64,000 bases of DNA. Origin: Acanthococcus lagerstroemiae (lineage: Eukaryota; Arthropoda; Insecta; Hemiptera; Eriococcidae). Positions 54,979 through 64,000 of the stretch are shown piece by piece. The notes beneath the pieces were generated by a model. It had not been told where the DNA came from. It ran no database searches and worked only from the letters and a program-made list of their open reading frames with translations. How positions within the stretch are numbered: the first letter of the stretch is position 1; each line of letters opens with the position of its first letter. The translations under genes were made by a program, and so were the position numbers. The stretch covers positions 14,198,001 to 14,262,000 of the forward strand of contig CM063106.1 in the NCBI GenBank assembly GCA_031841125.1, written 5' to 3'.

Positions 54979-55268
54979 CGACTAGTGCCTGCAAGCCGGT
55001 CTACAATAAATCCCCAATCTTCCCTGAAAATAACTTCCCACCCAAAATTTCTTTCCTTCTCAGGTTTTCTTTTTTCGGGAATATTCCCACTGCCCATCAC
55101 TACTACTGAGTACTGACTGGCTGGCTGACTGTGACTGATGCCTGCAAGCTGGTCTACAATAAATTCAATAAATTCCCAATCTTCCCTGAATGAAAATAAC
55201 TTCCCACCCAAAATATCTTCTTTTTTTTTTCTTTTTTTTTTCGGGAATATTCCCACCGCCTATCACTA
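54979..55268 (+). repeat. Tandem duplication, about 150-bp unit x 2
   Basis: TGCCTGCAAGCCGGTCTACA near 54986 recurs as TGCCTGCAAGCTGGTCTACA near 55138. Both units continue CCCAATCTTCCCTGA, ATAACTTCCCACCCAAAAT and TCGGGAATATTCCCAC. The second unit contains ATTCAATAA and T-run expansions. Confidence 0.85.
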
Positions 55269-57289
55269 TTTTTTCCCTCTTTTCATTGACGTGATGGTTT
55301 TATTTTACAAAAATGATTACATCACTTCATGAAATACTTGGTAGTGACCTACCTCAATAAATTCAGCATCAAGATACCAAAAAATGAAAAAAGGTGAAAA
55401 ACGTCAAGATTACCCCCAAAAAAATTGTCGATTTTAATATATTATAATCTATAAGATGCGGTCTGTAATCGATTAAAATCGATAAGAAAAATTATCGATT
55501 TTTCCAACCGTAATAATTTTAACACCACTACTAACGGCCGTATTCGTCAAGTTGACCTGTGTACATATTATACGAGTAGCGCAACGTAGTTTACTCCTTT
55601 ATTTCCTCGTCGAGAGTTAGCTCTGCATAAGGCCGGTAGATGGCGCTGCGGGACAAGAAAGCGTCGCATCGGAAATGATCTAAACGCTGGGTTATTACGT
55701 ATGCCGAATCAAAAGCGTTCAAAGTTCGAATGGAATCGTAAAAGTTTTTTAATGCAAAAGCGTGGACCGTGTCTGGAGGGTTGCACTTGGTTAAGCCGTC
55801 AAGCTACCGAATGATTAAAGGAAATTATACGAAACCGAAAAACAAATTAAACGATCGTCATCGATGTGCGTGTTATCTTGTAATAACGAATGCTATTCGT
55901 CTCTATAAACGTCCGTTTTGAAACCGAAGAATATAAATTAACTTCCGTTATTCTGTGGAGTTGGGCTATCATATCATTCGATGTTCGACTTAGCAGCATG
56001 AGAGAGTTAATAAAAAATTATAATTCTCTTATTGATGACCCAGGAAATAAAGCTTTGTTAAAAAGAGTTTAATTTATAACTCGCTCTTTTTTTCTTTAAA
56101 GTAAAGTATTAGTAAATTAATGTCGGTACATCGGGGTCGGTTAGTCGATGATATTTCTGTTAAGTTTACTTGTGGGTTGAAAGCGCTGATTTACGATTGG
56201 CCTATCACGAGTACGTGATGATGTGAAACAGAAAGCGAACCAAAATGTTATTCAGCTTTCACCCTTCGAATTTTATAATCTAGTTTTTTTCAGTCGCGAA
56301 CTGACCCAAGGAAAGTGAGGTCAACCCTGCAATCGCAGGCGGGTAATGAATAAATAAATACATCAGCTTTCTTAATCCAAAATAAACTGGCGGTATTTGT
56401 AAAGCGAGAATGTTGGTTGCATATTCATGTAAACGGATTCGATGGTGCAGACGGGGCCAAAGCTTTTCAAAGTTCAACTTTTCCTTCGTAGTGACTCGTA
56501 GTCTTCCTTCTCAATGACTCCTTACCAGATGAATTTGCACTTTCCGAGAGTCCGTGTACATTGGATTAGAGTAAAGGTACCTATCTACCTTATAGCCTAG
56601 GAAAGTTAGGATTGGAGTTCGACAAAATTTCAGGAAATATTTTTTTTCTCGAATCTATTTAAATTAACCCCCTAATGAACGTATTGAAAATCTAAAGTCA
56701 TGGCAATGGAGTTTTTTCCTCCAGGAGGCTGAACGTCTCCCAAAATTACGTTTTTCTCCAAAATTTCGAGAAGTATGGACTACGGGAGAAGACTTTTCGA
56801 ATAAGAATTACTCCCCATTAAAAGACAGGTATCTTACGATTTTTTCGTAACTGTCCTCTAAATGCCCGAAATTGCGGGTTCAAAATGACCCTTCAGTTTC
56901 CAATGGACTAATACGTGCAGGCTGTATGGGAAAAAAGTAAATTTCTCAGTATATTTTGGTCTCACCGACTTCAGCAAACAAAAGAGGGTGAAAATCATCA
57001 TCAGACTCTGTCCTAAATATCTGTATCCACCCTTTTTTAGAATTTTTTTCCTCTCTTCCTCGCTTCTTTAGATTATTTGAATTTTGTGTTTCTAGAATGA
57101 CAGAAACGACATTTTTATCGCTCTTTTTAAAAATTTCATTAGCACAAATCATCAAATTGAGGTACTAACTGGAGGGGTTCAAGGTCAGATAATTCGATTT
57201 CTCTATTAGCGTAAATGTAAATTCAAAATTGTGTTACCGGAGAGGTGGTAGGTCCCCAAGAATTTCATAAAATGTAAAATAATGGGTTG
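55269..57289. other. Noncoding stretch, nothing firm recognised
   Basis: 55600-56000 is slightly CpG-richer (GTAGATGGCGCTGCGGGAC near 55635) but no exon with splice sites stands out. Frames are all under 70 codons and unrecognised. Confidence 0.4.
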
Positions 57290-57700
57290 ATAAAGTCATT
57301 TTTGTTAGTTATTTTTGTCCCCAAATTGAACATTGAAGCATCCGCGGAGGAGAAGAGGGCTTCAGATTGAGGATTCTGAATAATACAATATGGGTATCGT
57401 TTTATGATCCAAGAAGTCGCTAGATTTAATTCTCATAACGATTTACCCCTAGTAAATTGTGGTACCAGGATGGCGGACAGAGTTCTAAATTTAGAGATTC
57501 TAACATATGCAACATGGACTTTGTTTCTAAGGTTTTACAGGTCGCTGAACTCATTTTAGGCGATGGTTTCTCCCCAAATTGTGAATTGAAGCATTTAGGA
57601 AGGAACAGAAGAGTTATAATGATAATGATGTAATAAGAAGTAGGTTATGGGTATCAATTTTAAGGTTTCAAAGGTTGCTGAACTCGTTTTGAACATTAAA
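57290..57700 (+). repeat. Array of the 125-130 bp GGTCGCTGAACTC unit, three copies
   Basis: GGGTATCGTTTTATGATCCA then AAGTCGCTAGATTTAATTCT; AAGGTTTTACAGGTCGCTGA then ACTCATTTTAG; GGGTATCAATTTTAAGGTTT then AAAGGTTGCTGAACTCGTTT. Shared CCCCAAATTG(T)GAA(C)ATTGAAGCAT precedes the GGAGGAGAAGAGG-type blocks. Spacing 120-140 bases. Confidence 0.7.
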
Positions 57701-58014
57701 TTCGTGTATATCTCTATAGCAAGTTCTTTAAATATCAACAATCATGAGAAGTACACATGAAGTTTAAATACTAGGGTAGGCCGTCCTTAAATTTGAAAAT
57801 TGTCGATCTGAAAACGCAATAGGGGAGAAGAGGCGAGCATTGTATCATGTAAAAATACCCGTGTTGTTTTTTTTTGTAGTTTTAAATTTTAAGTCTTCAG
57901 CCATCTGTCGGACCTTAGATTTTTTCAAAATGCCACTATTCTCTAGAATCGATCTTTGCTAAAATTTTTGTCCAGTTTTGATCTTTTTTTAGATTTCATT
58001 TTCCTGGGTTATTA

Positions 58015-59450
58015 TATAAATTCGCTGATGATGATGATATATTCCTTAGTCTCTTGACTAGTAGGTCGCATCGGACCACTTTTCTCTCTCCTGTGCTTAT
58101 CTTTTCATTTCTGAGAAAGATTTACACTTTTTATCCTTTATTATCTGCTCTTTATAGCTCGTTCTTTGCCGTCCTTTCCAGTTCTTTCCCTCAACCATTC
58201 CCTCTAGCAGTAACAACAATATCCCTGAATATCTTAAACTATGACCTATTATTTCAACTCTTCTCTTTATAATCATATTCTAGATTTCTCTTTCCCTTCC
58301 TATTCGCCTTAATACGTCCTCACATTGAATAGTTGTCAGCGTCGTTGGCATTCGTGATTCAGATTTCAACACTTTGGTCATTCTTAGAGGCATCTGATGC
58401 AAACCACACATGCTCTTTTTTCCTAAAATGCTTGGCCACCTCTTTTCCCAAGCCTCCCGTGTGGGTGTCAGTGCACGGTATGGCTTGTCGAAGAAGTGTT
58501 CTACCGCGGTTCTATCCTTCGGCATCCCAAAGCATTTGTCCATAGTCTCCGCCATCTCCCGTATCCTTTTGTGGCCTGTTTTTGAGCCTGAAGATTTGGT
58601 TGGTCCAGACGATAAGCCCCCATTATCGCAACTGCTTTTACAGCAGTGTGAAGTGGTGGCAAGTTTAGGAACCTTTTCAAGTGCCTTCGTCGATGCAGGT
58701 CTCATTGTCCCGGTTGTCATGCCGCACGCGAGCCTTTGCAGGCGGTCTAGTTCCTCTCTGACTTTGGCCAGGTGGACCCGACCCCACCACACAATGGCCG
58801 CATACGTGATTCTGGGACGTTTTACATCGGTATATATCCAGTGCGTCATTTTGGTGGAAAGTCCCCAGGTCCTGCCGGCAAAGGTGCGGCAAGCCCAAAG
58901 AGCCTCAATCGTTTTTCTTATTTTTTCTGAGACGTAGGTTTTTAAAATACTTATCTCACTCGTCTTTTAACGTTGTATATTTTAGAGTCTAATGATTCTT
59001 CATCCATTGAATTATTTGTTTTCTTTCTTTTTGTTCCAAAATATCTTTTTACTTTATTACATGCCTGATTGTTTTTTCCTACTTTCATTTGCTCCTCACT
59101 TTCCTCACAAATCTGATTAATCTATTCATCTTTTGCTTTCTTACGGTCTCTCTTTATTTGATTTCTTTGAAGTCTTTTATTTTTCCTTTTTTTTCTCTCT
59201 CTATCATTAGCTTGTATATACTTTCTTCCACTTACTCTAGTATTTCACTTTTCTATTATTTGAGTACCTATTTTCCTCCCTGCTGTCAGATTTTTGCTTT
59301 TTTTTAGTGCTATCTACTCTCCTTTAATATGATTTTCTTCCTTTGATTTACAAAGTTCTTTCGTTACTTCTTTTTGATATTCTTCTATTTTCTTTACGTC
59401 TTTCAATAACTCCAAATTCCACTTTGTTTTTATTTTCTTCTTATTCATTT
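58015..59450 (-). mobile_element. Composite non-LTR relic, minus strand
   Basis: 59450 to 58945 reads as the region before RT (VGKNNQACNKVKRYFGTKRK with KTNNSMDEES). 58325 to 58015 is the 3' coding end of the same family (EDVLRRIGREREI, then KCKSFSEMKR) with a GATGATGATGAT-type tail at 58022-58036. The RT between them is missing, and at 58328-58940 sits a piece of a different retrotransposon. The 3' end matches, inverted, the element that follows on the plus strand. Confidence 0.75.
58328..58940 (-). mobile_element. R1/Jockey-like non-LTR fragment inside another
   Basis: The open minus frame gives RRTFAGRTWGLSTKM-like sequence (read from about 58935 across a frameshift), then RPRITYAAIVWWGRV and ELDRLQRLACGMTTGTMR, the post-RT segment characteristic of R1/Jockey-type elements (ALW.CR...G.TWGL.P....W.Y...RP...YAA.VWW...L..LQR.A...TGA.R). 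The 175-codon plus frame over it is a shadow. It replaces the RT part of the host element. Confidence 0.75.
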
Positions 59451-59454
59451 TTTC

Positions 59455-59870
59455 GAGCAATGTATGGATGTGATACCTGGACGATAGGAACACAAGAAAG
59501 AAAACGGATAAAATCTTTTGAAATTCGGTGTTATCAGAGAATATTGAAAATCACATTGATAGAAGAAATTAGGAATGAGGAAATATTGAGGTAAATAGTG
59601 GGGAAATCGTAACAGAGAAGAATTAAAATGATAGGTCATAATATAAGACATCCAAGGATATTGCTGTTAATGCTGGAGGGAATGTGCGAGGGAAAGAATT
59701 GGAAAGGAAGGCAAAGAATGAGTATGAAGAGCAGATAATGAAGGATACAAAGTGTAAATCCTTCTCAGAAATGACAAGATTAGCACAAGAGATAGGAAAA
59801 TGGAGAGATGCAACCTACTAGTCGAGAGACTATAAGGAATATACCTGTATCATCATCAGATATAAACCTA
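59455..59870 (+). mobile_element. Non-LTR 3' coding end, plus strand
   Basis: AMYGCDTWTIGTQERKRIKS, then FEIRCYQRILKITLIEEIRN and EEILR, a stop, then RRIKMIGHNIRHPRILLLML, EGMCEGKNWKGRQRMS and FSEMTRLAQEIGKWRDA. It ends near GTATCATCATCAG. Same family as the 3' end at 58015-58325, in opposite direction, so the locus has two outward-facing 3' ends of one family. Confidence 0.8.
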
Positions 59871-60196
59871 TATTTCATTACTACTAAATTGTGGTCACTA
59901 TCTACATTTTCTCCGGGTGTCTTACAATTGAAAGAGTGGTGACGAAAACGTGCAAACTCGATTCAGCAAGTGAGACCTTGGTCGGAGATTGTTCTTTACA
60001 GTTCATACTATCAGTGGTTGAAATTTTAGAACGTTAGGTGCATTCCGCGCCCGTAGAGAGCGCCTCAAAGTTGTTGAGCTCACCCTTGAAGACCTGGGAT
60101 CTATGTTTACAGTACTTCCCTTCTTATTAGAGCTATTGCCGCATTCGTCGACTTTTTACTTTCGTTATTTCGTTACCACAAAGTGTAAGGTTCATA

Positions 60197-60450
60197 TGGA
60201 CGCCGTTACGCAAGACAGAATCAAGCGACAAAATCTGTTTTTTGAGAACACGCGTGATTCGAAGTTTAAGAGCCATCTAGAAACTGTATGACACAGCGTT
60301 TACTGATAAGCTTTTTTCAACGTGAGTACATATTTTTGAATCGAGGGCCCAATTAAAAAAAATTCTACTTTTTACACTCTTTCCAACGATGCTAAGAACT
60401 CATTTTGTCAACAAATGGTCGCTTGGTTCTGTCTCGCTTAACAGCGTTCA
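60197..60450 (+). mobile_element. Three-copy MITE, copy 3
   Basis: TGGACGCCGTTACGCAAGAC at the left, GTCTCGCTTAACAGCGTTCA at the right. Interior GAGAACACGCGTGATTCGAA, GCGTTTACTGATAAGCTTTT and AACGATGCTAAGAACTCATT match 40080-40328. Confidence 0.88.
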
Positions 60451-60640
60451 TATTATTTTGTCAACGAATCAAGAGTGGAAATTTTTTACTCTTTCAGGAC
60501 TTCTATCTTGAAATGTTTAATAAAGTACTGCTGTATCATTTTTGATTGTTAGTTTTTCCAGCTTTATAACGCTTGGGAGAAAAAACACCGGTAAAGAAAA
60601 CGTGCTAAGTCCTTTCCAGTTTGAACTGATTATAAAAGTA

Positions 60641-61558
60641 CGTAGGTTGTTCAAAAAGTCGGTCACAAAATACCATAGCTCGAAAAGTTTTTATTCAAAA
60701 GTTACAAAAATTTAAAGACCTTCAATGTAATCCCCTTCCTTCGAAATGACCTTGGTCCAACGGTCGGGCAGCTTCTGAATTCCGAGTAATCGTCGATTTC
60801 TGTTGAGTCCTCTGATCTCTCGGCTCACTGCACTACTCAACGCATTCAAGTCCACAAAACGTGTTCCACGAAGGTTTTCCTTCAGCTTCGGAAATAAGTC
60901 AAAGTCGCAGGGGCTTATATCGGGACTGTATACGGGATAATCTAAGACTTCCCATCCCTAGCTGTTGAATAAATTCATGACAGGACTCGCGACATGGGGT
61001 CTCGCATTATCATGCAGGATAATGACGCCGCGCGACAGCAGCTCCGGGCGTTTCTTTTGGATTTCTGTCCGTAAAAATTTCCGAAGGAATTCGATCTAAC
61101 TGTCATACGCCTGTCCTCTTCCACTGCCATGCTCACAAGCATCTCGTTAGTGTATTCGTTGGGCGAATTTGGTGTAGAGGGTCTGCCAGGGCGGGGAGCA
61201 GTTTCAGTACTCGTTCTTCCCTCTCTGAACCTCGTACACCATTTCGAAACTGCGGTACGATGCATAGCATGTTCACCACAAACTTCAAATAAAGCGGCAT
61301 AAATTTCAGGTGCTTTTTTACCTCGTAAAAATTCAACTTTTATAAACGCACGTTGTTCGAGAATAGTCATGCGAACCGAAGTACTTTCAGAGCTCATCGC
61401 GAAACGTTATAAAAACGGCGTCATTTACATACAGCATCGAAACACATATTGAAATGTGCCCAAGACATCAGACTACATCCTCGAAACAAAATCATCGCCG
61501 TAGGTCAAATAGTTCCTGAGAGAGAGCGTTTTGTGACCGACTTTCTGAACAACCCTCG
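60641..61558 (-). mobile_element. mariner transposon, internally deleted, intact ends
   Basis: TA flanks both ends (60639-60640, 61559-61560). The terminal repeats share GGTTGTTCA(A/G)AAAGTCGGTC followed by ACAAAA, 27 of 30 positions equal. Minus-strand coding starts at 61397 with the helix-turn-helix region (RAFIKVEFLRGKKAPEIYAA, TAVSKWCTRFREGR, GRPSTPNSPNEYT), reaches EEDRRMTVR, then jumps by deletion to EIQKKRPELLSRGVIILHDN. LHDNARPH carries the second catalytic Asp and PDISPCDFDLF the third, 34 residues apart, the DD34D signature of mariner. The first Asp lies in the deleted part (about 110 residues). One further TAG interrupts FNS-GWEV. Non-autonomous, but its ends look mobilisable. Confidence 0.92.
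60975..61397 (-). pseudogene. mariner transposase, N-terminal DNA-binding half (broken)
   Basis: The open 140-codon frame holds the DNA-binding half of a mariner transposase (start MSSESTSVRMTILEQRAFIK). After about residue 100 the frame leaves the true reading phase: its last 40 residues are out-of-frame sequence. The genuine continuation is one base away (EIQKKRPELLSRGV) on the other side of the internal deletion. Full-length relatives are about 340-350 residues; here about 100 N-terminal and 120 C-terminal residues survive, in separate frames. Confidence 0.85.
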
Positions 61559-61769
61559 TAGAATAGGAGAGTTCTAGAACAAAGTAAACACAGGATCTGG
61601 ACGCTGAAAGATGTATTTTTCAGTGACAAAATTTTCAGGAAGTAGCTGGGAACATCTCCTATCGAAAACTTGTTTACGAAACTTGAAATTAGCGTTTCTC
61701 AGATCACAGAATAGTGAGTTAGCCCGTTTCCATCACCGCTCTTTCAATTCGATGTTTGATTTTTATATC

Positions 61770-62040
61770 TTCTTCTGGTCATAAACTAATCTATTTAATA
61801 TTTTCTCTCATTTCCTCCACTTTTCCAAGGGTATTTTCTTCTTCTATGATTTTCAAAGAGAGTGTTTTCGATAATTAATTGATATTCTTCACCAAATTCT
61901 ATGAGCCTCGACCCTCTTTCATTCAGTTCTCTTAAGCCATGCTCTCCGTATACCCGTTCTTCTTTTCTTCCTCCCACTCTGGCTTTCCAATCTTCTCCTT
62001 ATAATTAAATTTTATTTTCTTTTTACCTTACTGAAGACTT
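61770..62040 (-). mobile_element. Non-LTR endonuclease domain, C-terminal part
   Basis: Minus frame: EDWKARVGGRKEERVYGEHG, LRELNERGSRLIEFGEEYQL, IIENTLFENHRRRKYPWKSG and IDLFMTRRR. It is the GDFNA.VG...G..GL...NERG..L..F...N.L...NT.F.....+..TW.S......ID....S segment of an APE-type endonuclease. The leading GDFN has decayed to EDWK. Confidence 0.8.
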
Positions 62041-62044
62041 CATC

Positions 62045-62462
62045 AGTCGCTGTGTGGTCGAGTGGTTGACGTGTCCGCTTCGTAATCCTTGCGTCTCGGG
62101 TGCAAGTCCCTCCAACACCGGAAAGCTAGTGATACTCGAATACCCCCACTATCATTCTAGCGAACACAGTGACAAAGATAACGCGCCCTGTAACCCCGCT
62201 AGTTCAAACGAACGCGGCATGGAAATCATAGGGTGTGTTACCACCAGATCTGAAAGATTGAGACGGTCGGGTGCACACGTTGTAAACTGCTTCCTCAACG
62301 TTGTGAAAACACGTGGCTAGTAAGCAAACTGCGGGTGCACACTCTTTGGCATAGAGAAGAAAAACTAACACAACAAACCGTAAGGAAAGTAACGAACCCT
62401 GCCCAGGAAAGTAGCGCGTCAGACACCGCGACCGCCAGTATCCGGCAGTGGATAAGGCACCT
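62045..62462 (+). mobile_element. tRNA-derived SINE inserted in a retrotransposon
   Basis: GTGTGGTCGAGTGGTTGACG (A-box-like) and TCTCGGGTGCAAGTCCCTCC (B-box-like) are about 35 bases apart, as in a tRNA, followed by a GC-richer body with no tRNA 3' half. It separates the two halves of the endonuclease domain. It is a different family from the SINE at 10912 and 47262. Target duplication not seen. Confidence 0.6.
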
Positions 62463-62464
62463 GA

Positions 62465-62960
62465 TTTGATCCGAATTCTTTATTAATTTTTTCATCGATA
62501 TTTTCTACTTCTTCTTCACTATGTTGCTTATAACCTTGCACTCGATTTCCTACACCCTCTTTCATAATAATACCTACATTTTTGTTTGTCCTCTTTTGGT
62601 TGCCGTATTAATTATTCTATACTCCCCCGTCCGAAAATCATTTTCTTTTGGCTATTTTTCTTCACTAATCGTATTTTTAATATTTTCATCTCTTTCTTCG
62701 AGTTACCTAATTTTCTTACCTCATTCGGTGTTCTTAGATTCCATGTCCCTATTCTCAGTTCTGATAGTTTCTCAATAGGTAACCTCCACCTGAACATCCG
62801 AATGGGAGACTTTCTACATCCGGAATTATTATATGTACTTTGTGAGTTGCCATCATAATTTGCTGTGGTGGTGATGCACCTCCAGAGAAGAATACTGATG
62901 TAGTTTCCCGTTGCTTTCGTGAGGGTTTATCTGTTAGAGTTCCTTTTGCTATACGTGTCT
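62465..62960 (-). mobile_element. Non-LTR endonuclease domain, N-terminal part and leader
   Basis: Minus frame: EKLSELRIGTWNLRTPNEVR, KLGNSKKEMKILKIRLVKKN and KKMIFGRG, the opening IGTWN.RT....KL......M...+I.+.G.+E of an APE endonuclease whose catalytic part continues at 61770-62040. Upstream (62800-62960) is leader-like sequence of the same element. Confidence 0.75.
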
Positions 62961-63399
62961 TCAGTTCTTCTTAAACCAGCGTTGATGCCTGTGATTCCGA
63001 TTCCCCCTTTTAGCGGAACGCCCGGGGACCATGACCTTTTCGGCCCCTAACACAAATCCAGTGGTGGTGTTGCATCGAATGCTATCCACGAAGGAAGAAC
63101 AACAGTGCAAGATAGAATCAACAGACGGCAAAGCGAGCTTCCCGCATGCTGGTAGCAAAGTGCTCGGATCTGGCCGAATAGCGATCATGCCAACGCTATC
63201 ACGCAAACATTCCCTCGTCGAATATATTTGGATACTCTAGTCGCTGTCCACTCGTTAGTAGGAGTTGATGAGGCCAGTGGACTACCTATGGAGAGAAGAA
63301 AACCAGCAGCCAGCTTCGTAAGGTTTCCCGAATTTCAATCGTGAAAGTAGCGGCAAATGATTTACACGATATTAGGCATCTGAGAGTTGACAGGTCCTC
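62961..63399. other. Unassigned stretch
   Basis: Mixed composition; may include the 5' leader of the retrotransposon on the minus strand. No supported gene. Confidence 0.35.
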
Positions 63400-63960
63400 C
63401 TTAAGCCTCTGCCGATCCGACTGCTTGGCGCAACTACGCCCCCGCGACCGAAGAAAGTGAGATCTCGGTTCTTCCGCGAACCACTTTCGATATTTATGAT
63501 CGAGGTTGAATGATATCTACGGGCGAGCGATTTGGCCTGCCGCAGCCGTGCATAATTCCTTCGTCGGGGCAGATATATCGGTCGAGGGCGACGGCCGCTC
63601 CAATCCGAGTCGGCGGCAGCGTTTCGAGATCTATCATGATCCGAAACAGCGAGCACTGTTGGGCATGAGCGCAGTCGGGGAAACGAAAACGACCCAGTCC
63701 GAGCGTTCGTTCGCGTCGTTCGTGCTCGAAGTGGCGTGGTCCGCGACACGACTCGAAATTCCGCGGCCGCACGGCTCTCGTATGGTCGCCGAGTCGGGCA
63801 GTCTTCGGCGAACCGCGAGTACGTACGAGTAAAAGTAATAAAAATCTTCAAGCCGCGCCAGGAAATCGGCTACGCGTGCATTCCGTTGTCTTTTCAACAA
63901 TGTTATCGAATTGCAAATTTTTCAAACTCGCGTAAACAAATGATATGTAAGTTGTAGGAT
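63400..63960. promoter_or_regulatory. CpG-rich block near the window end
   Basis: As CpG-rich as 25480-26720. Overlapping open frames on both strands (108 codons plus, 159 codons minus) are expected from composition and none is recognisable. Possibly a promoter or first exon of a gene continuing past the window. Confidence 0.3.
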
Positions 63961-64000
63961 ATGCGGACGGGCTGTATGTTCGAAATGAGCAGACCTACAC

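Noticed and set aside
58410..58937. 175-codon plus-strand ORF
   Set aside because: It is the antisense shadow of the R1/Jockey-like fragment, whose minus reading shows clear family motifs.
58015..59870. Twin-priming inversion of one retrotransposon
   Set aside because: Twin priming gives one 3' end; here both outer ends are 3' ends of the family, so separate insertions or recombination are needed.
63372..63851. 159-codon minus-strand ORF as a gene
   Set aside because: Arg/Ser/Pro-rich composition typical of CpG-rich noncoding DNA; long opposite frames overlap and no splice or domain evidence exists.

Overview
This is repeat-rich, intron-rich, AT-rich nuclear DNA from an animal, most likely an insect; a hemipteran is my guess from the mix of elements, but nothing here fixes the species. 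There are no bacterial-style operons. Three segments look like host-gene parts: a candidate 5' end (promoter, noncoding exon and a 9-codon first coding exon, about 8290-8814), a second candidate first coding exon in a CpG-rich block (26397-26550), and an internal 195-codon exon with consensus splice sites on both sides (52007-52591). All three are on the + strand. The first and third have compatible phase (0 to 0), so they could belong to one gene with a very long intron; the second ends in phase 1 and cannot join the third directly.

Nearly everything else is mobile DNA in layers. Coding relics recognised by eye: APE-type non-LTR retrotransposons (19.2-19.7, 28.0-28.9, 30.5-30.8, 31.9-34.8, 35.8-36.5, 53.1-54.5, 58.0-59.9 and 61.8-62.8 kb); a Mutator-like element whose transposase has kept its FLYWCH finger and linker but lost the catalytic core (9667-11430); an internally deleted mariner with intact terminal repeats and TA duplication (60641-61558); two hAT (TTF/ZMYM-like) transposase relics (29.8-30.3 and 49.9-50.2 kb); and an LTR-type relic with a primer-binding-like site (about 36.5-36.85 kb). 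Non-autonomous elements include three hAT-like MITE families (8-bp duplications are clear in two of them), a three-copy MITE of about 250 bp, further terminal-inverted-repeat elements, two long near-perfect hairpins, and tRNA-derived SINEs, one with a perfect 15-bp target duplication.

The nesting can be read directly. In the first intron a segment of about 483 bp was tandemly duplicated together with its splice donor. The Mutator-like element then entered the second copy, and a hAT MITE and a SINE entered the Mutator-like element. Likewise the 31.9-34.8 kb retrotransposon was entered by two MITEs, and a retrotransposon endonuclease domain at 61.8-62.8 kb was split by a SINE.

The least conventional signal is a set of scattered, very degenerate tandem arrays whose units are about 10-11 nt (AAGACTCNTTN type, TTTTGGTCA type and TCCAATAAAAG type), plus dispersed arrays of a 125-130 bp unit sharing a GGTCGCTGAA / TTCAGCGACC core. 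These account for much of the DNA between recognisable elements, and I know of no named family that matches them.
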